39,675 nt of DNA, taken from positions 1 to 39,675 of the forward strand of contig NZ_JAMXOT010000017.1 in NCBI RefSeq assembly GCF_024220515.1, given 5' to 3'. This document shows, one piece after another, positions 30,615 to 39,344 of the stretch. The translations under genes were made by a program, and so were the position numbers. The DNA comes from Oscillatoria sp. HE19RPO (GTDB taxonomy: Bacteria > Cyanobacteriota > Cyanobacteriia > Cyanobacteriales > Laspinemataceae). How positions within the stretch are numbered: position 1 is the stretch's first letter; each line of letters begins with the position of its first letter. Below the pieces are notes generated by a model, which was not told the origin of the DNA, made no database searches, and was given only the letters and a program-made list of their open reading frames with translations.

Positions 30615-32552
30615 GTGGCACAGTGTCCAGTTTGTCAAGCAACATACGTTGAGGGCGAGGTCAAAAATTGCTCGACCTGTGGTTGGGATTTGACGCCATA
30701 CCCCTTGACCTTGGGACGAATCCCGGATAGTTTTTTGCGGAAGGAACGAGCACAACTGAGTTGGGCCCGCAACCATTGGCGATCGCAGTCTCAGTCTAAA
30801 CCCAGTGACCCTGAGCAAGTCACTCAGGCGCAAATGCAGCTATCCCAACTCAAAACTCAGCTAGAACTCTCCAAGCAGGAACGAGATCAGCTACAATCTC
30901 TGTTTGAGCAAACCGAGGAAGCCTATTGGCAACTGCATAGCAAACTAGAAACCACTCACGCTGAACTAGACTCCGCCAAAAAAGACCGAGAACAGGCCCA
31001 GTCTCAGCTAGAGGATGCCAAAAAAGCCCAGCAATCCCTGAAATCTCAACTGGAAACCAGCCAGATTAAACTGGAAGAATTTACCCAGGAATGTGCTCAA
31101 TATAAGTCGCAAATTCACGAAGCGGCTAAAGCTTATTGGCGCTTGCAAGACCGCTTAGAACAGGAAGAAAAAGAGCGCGATCGCATCCAAAGCCAACTCA
31201 CCAAAGCCCAGTCCGATAGCAAACTGCATAAAACCCGGGCCAATCAACTCCAGCGTCAGCTTGAAGACCTCGAAAAAACATTACACCAAACCGCTCAATC
31301 CCGTTCCAGCGATGGAGAAGCCGTCACCGAATTGCAAAACCAACTCCAACAAGCTGCCACCGCCTACTGGCAATTGCAAAGCCAACTCACCGATACTCAA
31401 TCCGAACTCCATCACTACAAAAACAATGGAGGCCGGGTCTCCCATGACGAGCGTAACCAACTCCAAACCCAACTCCAAACCAACGCCGCCAAATCCTCAG
31501 AACTCGAAACCAAACTCTCCCTAATCCAAACCGAACTCGGCGAAGAACGGCAAGAACGCCGCATCAGCGAATCGCGAACCGCGTGGTTACTCGATGAGCG
31601 CAATCAACTCCAAATTCAACTCGAACAAGCCAATGAAGAGCGGGTTTTACTGCAAACCCAACTCTCCCAAACCCAATGGCAATTAGAAGTCGCCAACCAA
31701 GAAAATAGCCGCTTATTATCAGCCACTTACAACTCCCAATTCACCCGAAATGCCGGCCTTGGACAAAACATGAAAAACGCCATGAGCGTTGCCTTTGTCC
31801 TGCTCTCTTTAAGCCCATTTTTATTACTCTTTCATCCCCGAGTCTCTGACCCCTTGTTAAAATTTGCCCTACGCAAAGGATATCTAACCACAGCTACCAA
31901 CAAAAATTTAACTGAAATCAATTTAGCCGGAGCCCAATTAGATGACAGTAACTTTAGTGGTTCAACCTTAAATAATGCCGATTTAGGCGAAATTAGTTTA
32001 ATCAACGCCAACCTCCAAGAGACCAATCTCAATGGAGCAATTCTGCAATCGGCTAACCTCAAATATGCCAACTTAACTGATGCCAGTTTAGACTGGGCCA
32101 ACCTCACCAATGCCAACCTCGAATTCGCCAACTTAAGCGGAGCCAATTTAGTTCGAGCCAACTTAAGCGGAGCCAATCTCCGGGGTGCAAATTTACTCAA
32201 CACTCAAATTGATATTAATACCACCCGCATTGACTCCGAAGATTTACTCAACTGGAAAATCGTCAATTGGCCCAGAAGAAACCGACAACTAGCCGGGTTA
32301 AACTTGAGTGGATTTAACTTAAACAACGCCAGTTTAATCGATGCCAACCTGCAACGAACAAACCTGCAAAAAGTTAACTTAATCAATGCTGACTTGCGCG
32401 GAGCCAAATTAATGGGAGCAGACTTAACCGGAGCCAATTTATCCGCAGCAAAGCTAACAAATGCCGATATCACAGGTGCAACAGTCGTCGGAATTACCAC
32501 CGATAACCTCACCGTCTGTCCCAATGGCCGAAGTGGCCCTTGTCAATTCTAA
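30615..32552 (+). CDS. Zinc-ribbon/coiled-coil/pentapeptide-repeat membrane protein
   Basis: 645 residues from the GTG at 30615, chosen because GGAG lies 7 bases upstream and the zinc ribbon then begins at once (MAQCPVCQ). ATGs at 30600 and 30531 in the same frame are alternatives. Domains: a zinc ribbon with C4, C7, C19 and C22; a coiled coil of about 330 residues rich in Gln/Glu (LSQLKTQLELSKQERDQLQS); and one membrane helix (MSVAFVLLSLSPFLLLF, about 390-410). The C-terminal pentapeptide-repeat region (ADLGEISLINANLQETNLNG and on) is split by a 30-residue insert and ends in a short CPNGRSGPCQF tail. Coiled coil and pentapeptide stalk lie on opposite sides of the membrane. Function unknown. 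Confidence 0.85.
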   Translation: MAQCPVCQATYVEGEVKNCSTCGWDLTPYPLTLGRIPDSFLRKERAQLSWARNHWRSQSQSKPSDPEQVTQAQMQLSQLKTQLELSKQERDQLQSLFEQTEEAYWQLHSKLETTHAELDSAKKDREQAQSQLEDAKKAQQSLKSQLETSQIKLEEFTQECAQYKSQIHEAAKAYWRLQDRLEQEEKERDRIQSQLTKAQSDSKLHKTRANQLQRQLEDLEKTLHQTAQSRSSDGEAVTELQNQLQQAATAYWQLQSQLTDTQSELHHYKNNGGRVSHDERNQLQTQLQTNAAKSSELETKLSLIQTELGEERQERRISESRTAWLLDERNQLQIQLEQANEERVLLQTQLSQTQWQLEVANQENSRLLSATYNSQFTRNAGLGQNMKNAMSVAFVLLSLSPFLLLFHPRVSDPLLKFALRKGYLTTATNKNLTEINLAGAQLDDSNFSGSTLNNADLGEISLINANLQETNLNGAILQSANLKYANLTDASLDWANLTNANLEFANLSGANLVRANLSGANLRGANLLNTQIDINTTRIDSEDLLNWKIVNWPRRNRQLAGLNLSGFNLNNASLIDANLQRTNLQKVNLINADLRGAKLMGADLTGANLSAAKLTNADITGATVVGITTDNLTVCPNGRSGPCQF

Positions 32553-32562
32553 ACCCTTCCAA

Positions 32563-32752
32563 TCCCCTCCCCTTGGCAAGGGGAGGGTTAGGGTGGGGTC
32601 CTCCCGACGTAGCTTCAGCCACGTCACCCACTCTTGAAGGCGATCTCACCTGTATGTGAGGCTGGGGAACCCGCTTTCTTCGTCATGCGCTCAAGGGCAC
32701 GAAGAGGACCCCACCCTAGCCCTCCCCTTGCCAAGGGGAGGGGACCGGAAAT
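32563..32752. repeat. 190-bp inverted-repeat element (GGGGAGG family)
   Basis: The left arm cccctccccttggcaagggg, agggttagggtggggtcctc and the right arm gaggaccccaccctagccct, ccccttgccaaggggagggg are reverse complements about 100 bp apart. Related arms occur at 39345-39675. No gene lies between 32553 and 32806; the element separates two convergent genes and may act as a two-way terminator. Confidence 0.7.
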
Positions 32753-32806
32753 GAGCTTAAATGTGAGGCAAATCCTCTTGAACGTACAAAACCTACTCTT
32801 GTAAGC

Positions 32807-35800
32807 TCACTCCGCCTCCCCCATCAAAGTAAACGCCGCCCAATCCACCGGATTCGGATACTGCTGCATGGTGGTTAACATCGCCTGCCGCAACGCCTGC
32901 GCCTTATCTCCACTCTCCTCCCAAAGCTGATAAAACTCCCGCATCAACAACGCTGTAGAATCATCCGGCACCTTCCACAACGACACCAACACACTCGGCA
33001 CTCCCGCAGAAATAAAGGACCGAGATAAACCAATCACCCCATCCCCCGTAATTTTGCCCCGTCCCGTATCACAAGCAGATAGCACAACCAACTCCGCATT
33101 CAGATTCAACCCAAAAATTTCGGCTGCCGTGAGCAATCCATTATCCGAACCCGAAGGCGTCAGCGCCAACCAACTATCTAAGGGAATATTCGGGTCAAAA
33201 CTGCCATGAGTCGCCAGATGAATAATCCGTGAAGACTGCATTTTCTGTACTACCGTCGCTTTCGTTGCCATTGAACCAATCAGGGGAGTAACATTCAGCA
33301 ATTGCCCAATCTCCCGCGCCTCCTGTTCTGCACCGGGTAAGGCAGTGAGTTGTCCCGTTCCCACCACGGGCATTGTGGGATTGCCTACCACTAAAATATC
33401 GGAATTTACTGCCGTTTGAGCCTGTTTCTGGTCCCGAGTTAACCCCAAGACTTGAATCGAAGGGGCGGTGAGAATCGTATGCTTTTCGATTAAATACTGA
33501 CCCTGGGCATCTTGTAACGCCGGGAAGGGGACTAAAAATAGAGCATTGTGAGGAACGAAAATTACCCGTTCAGTCGGATTGGTTGGCAGTAAATCCGCGA
33601 TCGGTTCAATTAACAGTTGATACAATTGTTTCAACTCCCGATTCTCCCCTTGGGAAACTGGACGAGCTTGCTCCTGTGCCGCCTGCTGATTAAATAGCCC
33701 CCCTCCACTGCGGACTTCTGTACTTCCTTCCTGAATTTGGGAAACCGTGATGTTATTCAGACAGGCCAAGTTATCAAAACACCGGGCATCTGCGATCGCT
33801 TTGGCTAAAGAACTGTCTTGCTCTTGCCATAACGGTTTGAGGTCCGTGCGCCGGAACGTGATTTCTCCAGTGGGTTTAATCACCCAGATATACAGTTCCG
33901 ATTCCCATAATCGCTCCACGTTACCAAAGGTGAAATCTTCACGAATGTATGAATATTGAACAATCGTAGCCTGTTGTGCTGCGGCAATTTGTTGAATTTC
34001 CCGCAGATTGGGCGGGGTCACTGTGACTGGGGTTTCTCGATTATCCCAGAGGCGATCGGCGATTAATTCCACAAAGGCGCGAGCGCGTCCCCGTTCGGAA
34101 ATTTCCAGAGCAGCATCCAGTTTATTTTGAGCAATCAGGACGGTTTGCAGGAATTCGTAAGTTGATTTCTGTTGTTCAAACAGGGAGATTTTCTGCTCAT
34201 CGGTTAAACCTGGCCGTAATTGTTCCCGGACTTCAATGCATTGGCGGAAGTATTGCTCGGCTTGGGCGTACTCACCCAGAGAATCGTAAACAGTTCCGAG
34301 GTTGTGGAGGGTGTTGCCTTCCCCCGCTTTATCTCCGAGTTGCCGGAATATTTCTAAGGATTGGCGGAAGTGTTGCTCGGCTTGGACGTACTCTCCCAAA
34401 TAAAAGTAAACATTTCCAAGGTTGTTGAGGCTTCTGCCTTCCCCCGCTTTATCTCCGAGTTGCCGTTTAATTTCTAAGGATTGGCGGAAGTATTGCTCGG
34501 CTTGGGCATACTCACCCAGAGAATTGTAAACAACTCCGAGGTTGTTGAGGCTTCCGCCTTCCCCCGCTTTATCTCCGAGTTGCCGGAATATTTCTAAGGA
34601 TTGCCGGTAGGATTGCTCGGCTTGGACGTACTCTCTCACAGAATCGTAAACATTTCCGAGGTTGTTGAGGCTTCTGCCTTCCCCCGCGTTCTCCCCGAGT
34701 TGCCGGGATATTTCTAAGGATTGGCGGAAGTATTGCTCGGCTTGGGCGTACTCTCCCACAGAATCGTAAACATTTCCGAGACCGTTAAGGGTAATGCCTT
34801 CCCCCTCTTTGTTTCCGAGTTGCCGGGATATTTCTAAGGATTGGCGGTAGAATTGCTCCGCTTGGGCGTACTCTCCTAGAGAATAGTAAACAAGTCCGAG
34901 GTTGTAGAGAGTGTCGCCTTCCCCCGCTTTGTCCCCGATTTGCCGTCTAATTTCTAAGGATTGGCGGAAGTATTGCTCCGCTTGGAGGTACTCTCCTACA
35001 GAATTGTAAACATTTCCGAGGTTGTTGAGGCTCCTGCCTTCCCCCGCGTTATCCCCGATTTGCCGGAATATTTCTAAGGATTGGCGAAAGTATTGCTCGG
35101 CTTGGACGTACTCTCCCAGAGAATCGTAAACAAGTCCGAGGTTGTTGAGGGTGCCGCCTTCCCCAGCTTTATCTCCGAGTTGCCGTCTAATTTCTAAGGA
35201 TTGGCGGTAGAATTGCTCTGCTTGGGCGTACTCTCCCAGAGCAACGTAAACAATTCCGAGGTTGTAGAGGGTGAGCCCTTCCCCCGCTTTGTCTGAAAGT
35301 TGCCGGGATATTTCTAAGGATTGGCGGTAGAATTGCTCCGCTTGGGCGTACTCTCCCAGAGAACGGTAAACAATTCCGAGGTTAGCGAGGGTGTTGCCTT
35401 CCCCCGCTTTATCCCCGATTTGCCGGAATATTTCTAAGGATTGGCGGAAGTATTGCTCGGCTTGGACGTACTCTCCCAGAGAACGGTACACACTTCCGAG
35501 ACCGTTGAGGTTGATGCCTTCCCCCGCTTTATCTCCGATTTGCCGGAATATTTCTAAGGATTGGCGGAAGTATTGCTCGGCTTGGACGTACTCTCCCAGA
35601 GAATTGTAAACATTTCCGAGGTTAGCCAGGGTGCTGCCTTCCCCCACTTTGTCTCCGATTTGCCGTCTAATTTCTAAGGATTGCCGGTAGAATTGCTCCG
35701 CTTGGGCGTACTCACTTAGAGAATAGTACACAAGTCCGAGGTTGTAGAGGATGCCGCCTGCCCCTACTTTGTTTCCGAGTTGCCGATAAATTGCCAGCGC

Positions 35801-36019
35801 TTGTTCCCAGGATTGTAAGGCCTTCTGAAATTGACTGCGGTTATACTGCTCCAGTCCTAAATTCAAAAGGCGACGCGCTTCCTGTTTCAGTTCTTCTACA
35901 GTTTGGGCAGTCACGGAAAGATGGGATAAGTTTCGCTGACTTTCCCCGAGGGTGGGGATGCCGAGGAGGAGAATTAAGGTGAGTAGGGCTAGATTGAGGG
36001 GTTTGTGAGAAAATGGCAT
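32807..36019 (-). CDS. Secreted TPR-CHAT caspase-like protein
   Basis: A 1070-residue protein with an N-terminal signal peptide (LNLALLTLILLLGIPTLG). Fourteen TPR units of 40 residues follow at about 45-620 (consensus NLGNVYDSLGEYAQAEQYFR, then QSLEIFRQLGDKAGEG). A linker helix region leads to a C-terminal CHAT domain with the catalytic dyad H938 (HLATHGSFD) and C983 (LSACDTGRG). CHAT proteins are caspase/separase-like cysteine proteases. Here the TPRs would bind a partner or substrate outside the cytoplasm. GGAG lies 10 bases before the ATG. It is the last gene of a cluster with DUF928 (78 bp upstream) and a CHASE2 cyclase. Both catalytic residues are present, so activity is expected. Confidence 0.93.
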   Translation of the reverse strand: MPFSHKPLNLALLTLILLLGIPTLGESQRNLSHLSVTAQTVEELKQEARRLLNLGLEQYNRSQFQKALQSWEQALAIYRQLGNKVGAGGILYNLGLVYYSLSEYAQAEQFYRQSLEIRRQIGDKVGEGSTLANLGNVYNSLGEYVQAEQYFRQSLEIFRQIGDKAGEGINLNGLGSVYRSLGEYVQAEQYFRQSLEIFRQIGDKAGEGNTLANLGIVYRSLGEYAQAEQFYRQSLEISRQLSDKAGEGLTLYNLGIVYVALGEYAQAEQFYRQSLEIRRQLGDKAGEGGTLNNLGLVYDSLGEYVQAEQYFRQSLEIFRQIGDNAGEGRSLNNLGNVYNSVGEYLQAEQYFRQSLEIRRQIGDKAGEGDTLYNLGLVYYSLGEYAQAEQFYRQSLEISRQLGNKEGEGITLNGLGNVYDSVGEYAQAEQYFRQSLEISRQLGENAGEGRSLNNLGNVYDSVREYVQAEQSYRQSLEIFRQLGDKAGEGGSLNNLGVVYNSLGEYAQAEQYFRQSLEIKRQLGDKAGEGRSLNNLGNVYFYLGEYVQAEQHFRQSLEIFRQLGDKAGEGNTLHNLGTVYDSLGEYAQAEQYFRQCIEVREQLRPGLTDEQKISLFEQQKSTYEFLQTVLIAQNKLDAALEISERGRARAFVELIADRLWDNRETPVTVTPPNLREIQQIAAAQQATIVQYSYIREDFTFGNVERLWESELYIWVIKPTGEITFRRTDLKPLWQEQDSSLAKAIADARCFDNLACLNNITVSQIQEGSTEVRSGGGLFNQQAAQEQARPVSQGENRELKQLYQLLIEPIADLLPTNPTERVIFVPHNALFLVPFPALQDAQGQYLIEKHTILTAPSIQVLGLTRDQKQAQTAVNSDILVVGNPTMPVVGTGQLTALPGAEQEAREIGQLLNVTPLIGSMATKATVVQKMQSSRIIHLATHGSFDPNIPLDSWLALTPSGSDNGLLTAAEIFGLNLNAELVVLSACDTGRGKITGDGVIGLSRSFISAGVPSVLVSLWKVPDDSTALLMREFYQLWEESGDKAQALRQAMLTTMQQYPNPVDWAAFTLMGEAE
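34220..35830 (-). repeat. 120-bp in-frame TPR-coding repeats
   Basis: Thirteen consecutive 120-bp units within the TPR-CHAT gene are highly similar in DNA sequence (for example atttctaaggattggcggaa in nearly every unit). Units fall into a few mixed variants (YFRQSLEIFRQIG, FYRQSLEISRQLG), which suggests repeated duplication and exchange among units. Confidence 0.85.
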
Positions 36020-36097
36020 GGGTAGAAGCTCCCGGGATAGGGTTAACTGAGCCAGTGAGATGCAGAGTTATAAATGAGCCAAAAGTGAGGTTTCGGT

Positions 36098-36868
36098 TTA
36101 GGGGGTGGCGGGGTCGGAGTCCAGGGGGAGCAAGGGGGATTGGGCGATGTCCGCGAGTCCGACATCGGTGAGTAAGCTCTCCCAGTATGCGGTTAGGTCG
36201 GTATCTTCGGGATTGTCTCGGCGCAGTTGGGCGAGGGTGTGGAGGGTGTCGTGCCAAATTCCGGCTTGGGCGTAAAGTGAGGGGACTTGTTGGGGGGTTG
36301 CTTGGCTCACTTGCTGGGCTAATTCCGGATTCTCGACGCGCTGGATTCTGCCGGTGACATAGATGTTGGCTTCTCGGATTCCTGCTGTTGTGGGACAAAG
36401 GAGGGCGAGGGTCCAGGAATAGGTTCGATTGGGTTCTAAGGCGGGGATATTGGCATCTTCGGGGACGGTGATGCTTAAGATGCCGGGGGTCCCTTCTAAG
36501 GGTACGGCTTGGCTATAAATGCGGTTGCGCTGTTCATCGATGAGGACGAATAGGGCTGTTTCTGCCAGGGTTTGCGGGATATAGACGAAGATGGAGGGAT
36601 GGGGGGAAACGGTGAGTCCGATTTTTTGGTTTAAATCAGGCAGTAGGGGAATCAGGGATGGGGAATTTTCCCCGGTTAGGCACTCATCTCGCGGTCCTGC
36701 GGGAAGGGTGGGGGGTTTGTCATCCGGATCTAAGGGAGGCATGACTTCCGGGGTTTGAGAGGGAAAGGTTTGGGCGAGGGTTTTTATGGCTGTTGGGACA
36801 GGGGAGAGGCTGAGAATGCAGAGGGTGGATAAGGCGATCGCCTTTAGGCAGAAGAGTGGGTTCAGCAT
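36098..36868 (-). CDS. DUF928 protein, exported
   Basis: A 256-residue protein with a signal peptide (LKAIALSTLCILSLSPVPTA). The DUF928 domain shows GPRDECLTGENSPSLIPLLP, PHPSIFVYIPQTLAETALFV, YSWTLALLC and the later GIWHDTLHTLAQLRR. The family is found in cyanobacteria, usually next to CHAT-TPR proteins, CHASE2 cyclases or two-partner secretion genes. The fold and role are unknown; export and the conserved neighbourhood suggest an extracytoplasmic partner of the CHAT protein. It lies 78 bp before the TPR-CHAT gene and 355 bp after the cyclase gene. Confidence 0.88.
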   Translation of the reverse strand: MLNPLFCLKAIALSTLCILSLSPVPTAIKTLAQTFPSQTPEVMPPLDPDDKPPTLPAGPRDECLTGENSPSLIPLLPDLNQKIGLTVSPHPSIFVYIPQTLAETALFVLIDEQRNRIYSQAVPLEGTPGILSITVPEDANIPALEPNRTYSWTLALLCPTTAGIREANIYVTGRIQRVENPELAQQVSQATPQQVPSLYAQAGIWHDTLHTLAQLRRDNPEDTDLTAYWESLLTDVGLADIAQSPLLPLDSDPATP

Positions 36869-37014
36869 GATAGAGCACCAGATTGAATGGGGTTGATTGA
36901 CGCGGGAAATACCTCCGCAGAGGGTTTAAAGGGGTCCCAATGATTGGCGGGTGGGAATTCCCGGCTTCATCGGCTCAGGTGGGTTGGGATTGAGGTATTG
37001 TAGCTTATGATGAA

Positions 37015-37212
37015 CGAAGAGAACGACTGAAGTCGTTACTACGAACATGAAGAGAACGACTGAAGTCGTTACTATGAACATGAAGAGAACGACTTCAGTC
37101 GTTACTACGAACATCAAGAGAACGACTGAAGTCGTTACTACGAACATCAAGAGAACGACTGAAGTCGTTACTACGAACAGGGGAGAACGACTGAAGTCGT
37201 TACTACGAACTT
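37015..37212 (-). repeat. Tandem repeat, 6 x 33 bp, TAACGAC palindrome
   Basis: Units gaacgactgaagtcgttact plus acgaacatgaaga start at 37021, 37054, 37087, 37120, 37153 and 37185. The third unit has the loop inverted (cttcag instead of ctgaag). The core is the same palindrome as in the arrays around mutS2. It lies between the CHASE2 cyclase and DUF928 genes of the cluster and ends 12 bases before the cyclase stop codon. Confidence 0.9.
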
Positions 37213-37223
37213 GGTTGTTGATG

Positions 37224-39152
37224 TTATTTGGGTAAGGAATCAAGCACTCGGTAAACTTCTATGGTTTTGGATTTTCCTTTTAGGGGTAAAGCTCCCCAGG
37301 ATTCTACTTTAAATTTGTCTAAAATATGGACTAAGGTTTCTCGGGCGATTAGGATGCGACAGTCATCGGGGTGGCGGTGTTTTTCACAACTTTCTAGGCG
37401 GGAGGCAGTATTGACGGTATCGCCAATGATGCCATATTCTAAGCGGTGTTTTCCCCCTAAGCTACCAACGGTAATGGAGCCGGTGAAGATGCCGATTCGC
37501 ATCTGTACTTTGGGTAATCCTTCTTGTTGCCAGGTTTGATTTAATTCTTGAAGTTTTTTGCTCATGGCTAAGGCGGCGTTTACGGCATTTTCCGCATCTT
37601 TAGCAATCTGTTCGGGGGTGGTGCTGGGAATGGGGACGCCGAAGGCTGCCATGATGCCATCGCCGGTGAATTTATTGACGATGCCGTGATGGTTTAAGAC
37701 TTCATCAGTCATGGCGCTGAGATAGGGATTTAACCAGGTCATTAATTCTTCTGGGGTCTTGGTTTCAGACAGGGTGCTGAAGTTTTTGAGGTCGGTAAAT
37801 AGGATGGTGGCGGTGAGGGTTTGCCAGGGCAGCATTCCGGATTCTAGGAGGCGATCGCGTTCACTCCAAAGGGCTGTGGCTATCTCGGGGGAGGTCTGTT
37901 GTCCCAGCAGATTCATGACCATTTGTTGCTGTTTTCCGGCAATTTGTCGCTGGTACATGATGCCGAATACACTGGTGCAAATAAAGGCGGTAGCTGGGGC
38001 TGCTAGGGGTATCCATCCGCCGGTTAAAAACAGGCTGTAGCCGATGCCAAAGATTAGCCCTAATGCAATGAATACACTTCCTGTAATCATCAGAGAATTG
38101 CGGAATTTCTCGACGACCAGGCTCCCACTAATTCCCCAGAAGACAATCCACAGAATTTCTCCCCATTCTGGCATAAACCAAAACAAGGGTTTATTGTCTA
38201 ATACTGCTGATAAAATTTGGCTACTTTTTTGTCCATGAATCACCACTCCCGGCATTTTTAATTGACCAATTCCCCGACTATAAGGGGTATAAAATAAGTC
38301 TTTTAGGGTTGGTGCAGTTGCGCCAATTAAAACAATTTTATCCCGCACCCATTCCGGGTCAAACTCTTGGGCGATCGCCTCCCCAAAGCTAATCTTTCGC
38401 CCCACGGATTCCCGGCGATAATTCAAGAGGGTTTGATATCCTCTGGCATTAATGGTCTGATACCCACCGGAATTAGATTTTAATTTCGGGAAAATGGCAT
38501 TTCCTAATTGATATTCTTGGGCTTCAGTTAGGATAGGTTTGATGCCTTGATTCTTGAGATACAACAAGGCTAAGTTTACGGAAAAGGAAGGGAGACTTTT
38601 GCCACGTTGAGAGGCAAACATTAAATTGCGCCGTACTCTGCCATCGGGGTCGATCGCAATGTCATTGAAGCCGATTTGTTCTGGGGAAATCCCAGCCGGT
38701 GCAGCAACTCTTTGTTTTTGTTCGTTACCCAGGGTGGTAATGGCTATCACATTCGGTTGTTGCAATTGGGCAAGCAATTCCTGATGTCCCGGTTCGTTGG
38801 GGATATCTCGCACAATATCTAAGCCGATCGCAATGGGTTGATGGCGTTGTAATTCTTCCAAAACTTCCGCAAATAGGCGATCGCTAAAAGGCCATGTTCC
38901 CTGGTTTGCTATATCTTGTTCTGTGATTTCAACAATCAGTAAGCGGGGGTCCGGTCCAGGGTCGGGACGGAGGCGGGTCATGGTGTCAAACAGGATAAGT
39001 TCTAAGGGTTGCAATCCGCCGAGTTGTCTTACACCCAGTAATAAGGCAGTGATAGTGAGACTGGCAACTGCAACGGTTCCGCTGAAGCGGGGGAGGATTT
39101 CTCGGGCTTTTTGAGCGATGGGATTGAGTTTAGATACAACAAAAGGAATCAT
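37224..39152 (-). CDS. CHASE2-domain adenylate cyclase
   Basis: A 642-residue membrane protein. An N-terminal helix (29-45) is followed by an extracytoplasmic CHASE2 sensor domain (about 47-330: DTMTRLRPDPGPDPRLLIVE, GTWPFSDRLFAEVL, KIVLIGATAPTLKDLFYTPY). Then come three membrane helices (about 340-405) and a class III cyclase domain. Catalytic residues: metal-binding D454 (FTDLKNFS) and D498 (FTGDG); K494 and D578 (IIGDTVNTASRLES), which favour ATP over GTP; and N581 and R585. It would make cAMP in response to an outside signal. It is the first gene of the cluster with DUF928 and TPR-CHAT on the same strand. Confidence 0.93.
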   Translation of the reverse strand: MIPFVVSKLNPIAQKAREILPRFSGTVAVASLTITALLLGVRQLGGLQPLELILFDTMTRLRPDPGPDPRLLIVEITEQDIANQGTWPFSDRLFAEVLEELQRHQPIAIGLDIVRDIPNEPGHQELLAQLQQPNVIAITTLGNEQKQRVAAPAGISPEQIGFNDIAIDPDGRVRRNLMFASQRGKSLPSFSVNLALLYLKNQGIKPILTEAQEYQLGNAIFPKLKSNSGGYQTINARGYQTLLNYRRESVGRKISFGEAIAQEFDPEWVRDKIVLIGATAPTLKDLFYTPYSRGIGQLKMPGVVIHGQKSSQILSAVLDNKPLFWFMPEWGEILWIVFWGISGSLVVEKFRNSLMITGSVFIALGLIFGIGYSLFLTGGWIPLAAPATAFICTSVFGIMYQRQIAGKQQQMVMNLLGQQTSPEIATALWSERDRLLESGMLPWQTLTATILFTDLKNFSTLSETKTPEELMTWLNPYLSAMTDEVLNHHGIVNKFTGDGIMAAFGVPIPSTTPEQIAKDAENAVNAALAMSKKLQELNQTWQQEGLPKVQMRIGIFTGSITVGSLGGKHRLEYGIIGDTVNTASRLESCEKHRHPDDCRILIARETLVHILDKFKVESWGALPLKGKSKTIEVYRVLDSLPK

Positions 39153-39212
39153 GAGGTAGATTTAATTTGTATGTGAGAAGAAGGGAGCAGGTTCTGTGAA
39201 TTTAACCTACCC

Positions 39213-39251
39213 AAAAAAGAGTAAAAGGTAGGCATTGCCTACCTTTTACTC
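39213..39251 (-). terminator. Strong hairpin terminator before the cyclase gene
   Basis: A perfect 17-bp stem (AGAGTAAAAGGTAGGCA, 39218-39234, with 39236-39252 region) is followed on the minus strand by six T residues (39218-39213). It should end transcription of a minus-strand gene beyond the right edge and insulate the cyclase cluster. A fully palindromic repeat is the alternative. Confidence 0.6.
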
Positions 39252-39254
39252 TAG

Positions 39255-39316
39255 ATGGGGGAGATGGGGGAGATGGGGAGGATGGGGGAGATGGAGGAGG
39301 ATGGGGGAGATAGGGG
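39255..39316. repeat. Purine-rich short tandem repeat
   Basis: A degenerate repeat of gatgggggagat units (8 to 9 bp), with all purines except T on the plus strand. No coding function is seen. Confidence 0.6.
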
Positions 39317-39344
39317 ATTTGCCTTACTATTAACTGCACCTCCG

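Noticed and set aside
31832-32524. Minus-strand ORFs with repeated LAPLKLA
   Set aside because: Antisense of the pentapeptide-repeat coding region.
36926-37243. Minus-strand ORF with repeated FVVTTSVVLFM
   Set aside because: This is a read-through of the 33-bp repeat array, overlapping the end of the cyclase gene.
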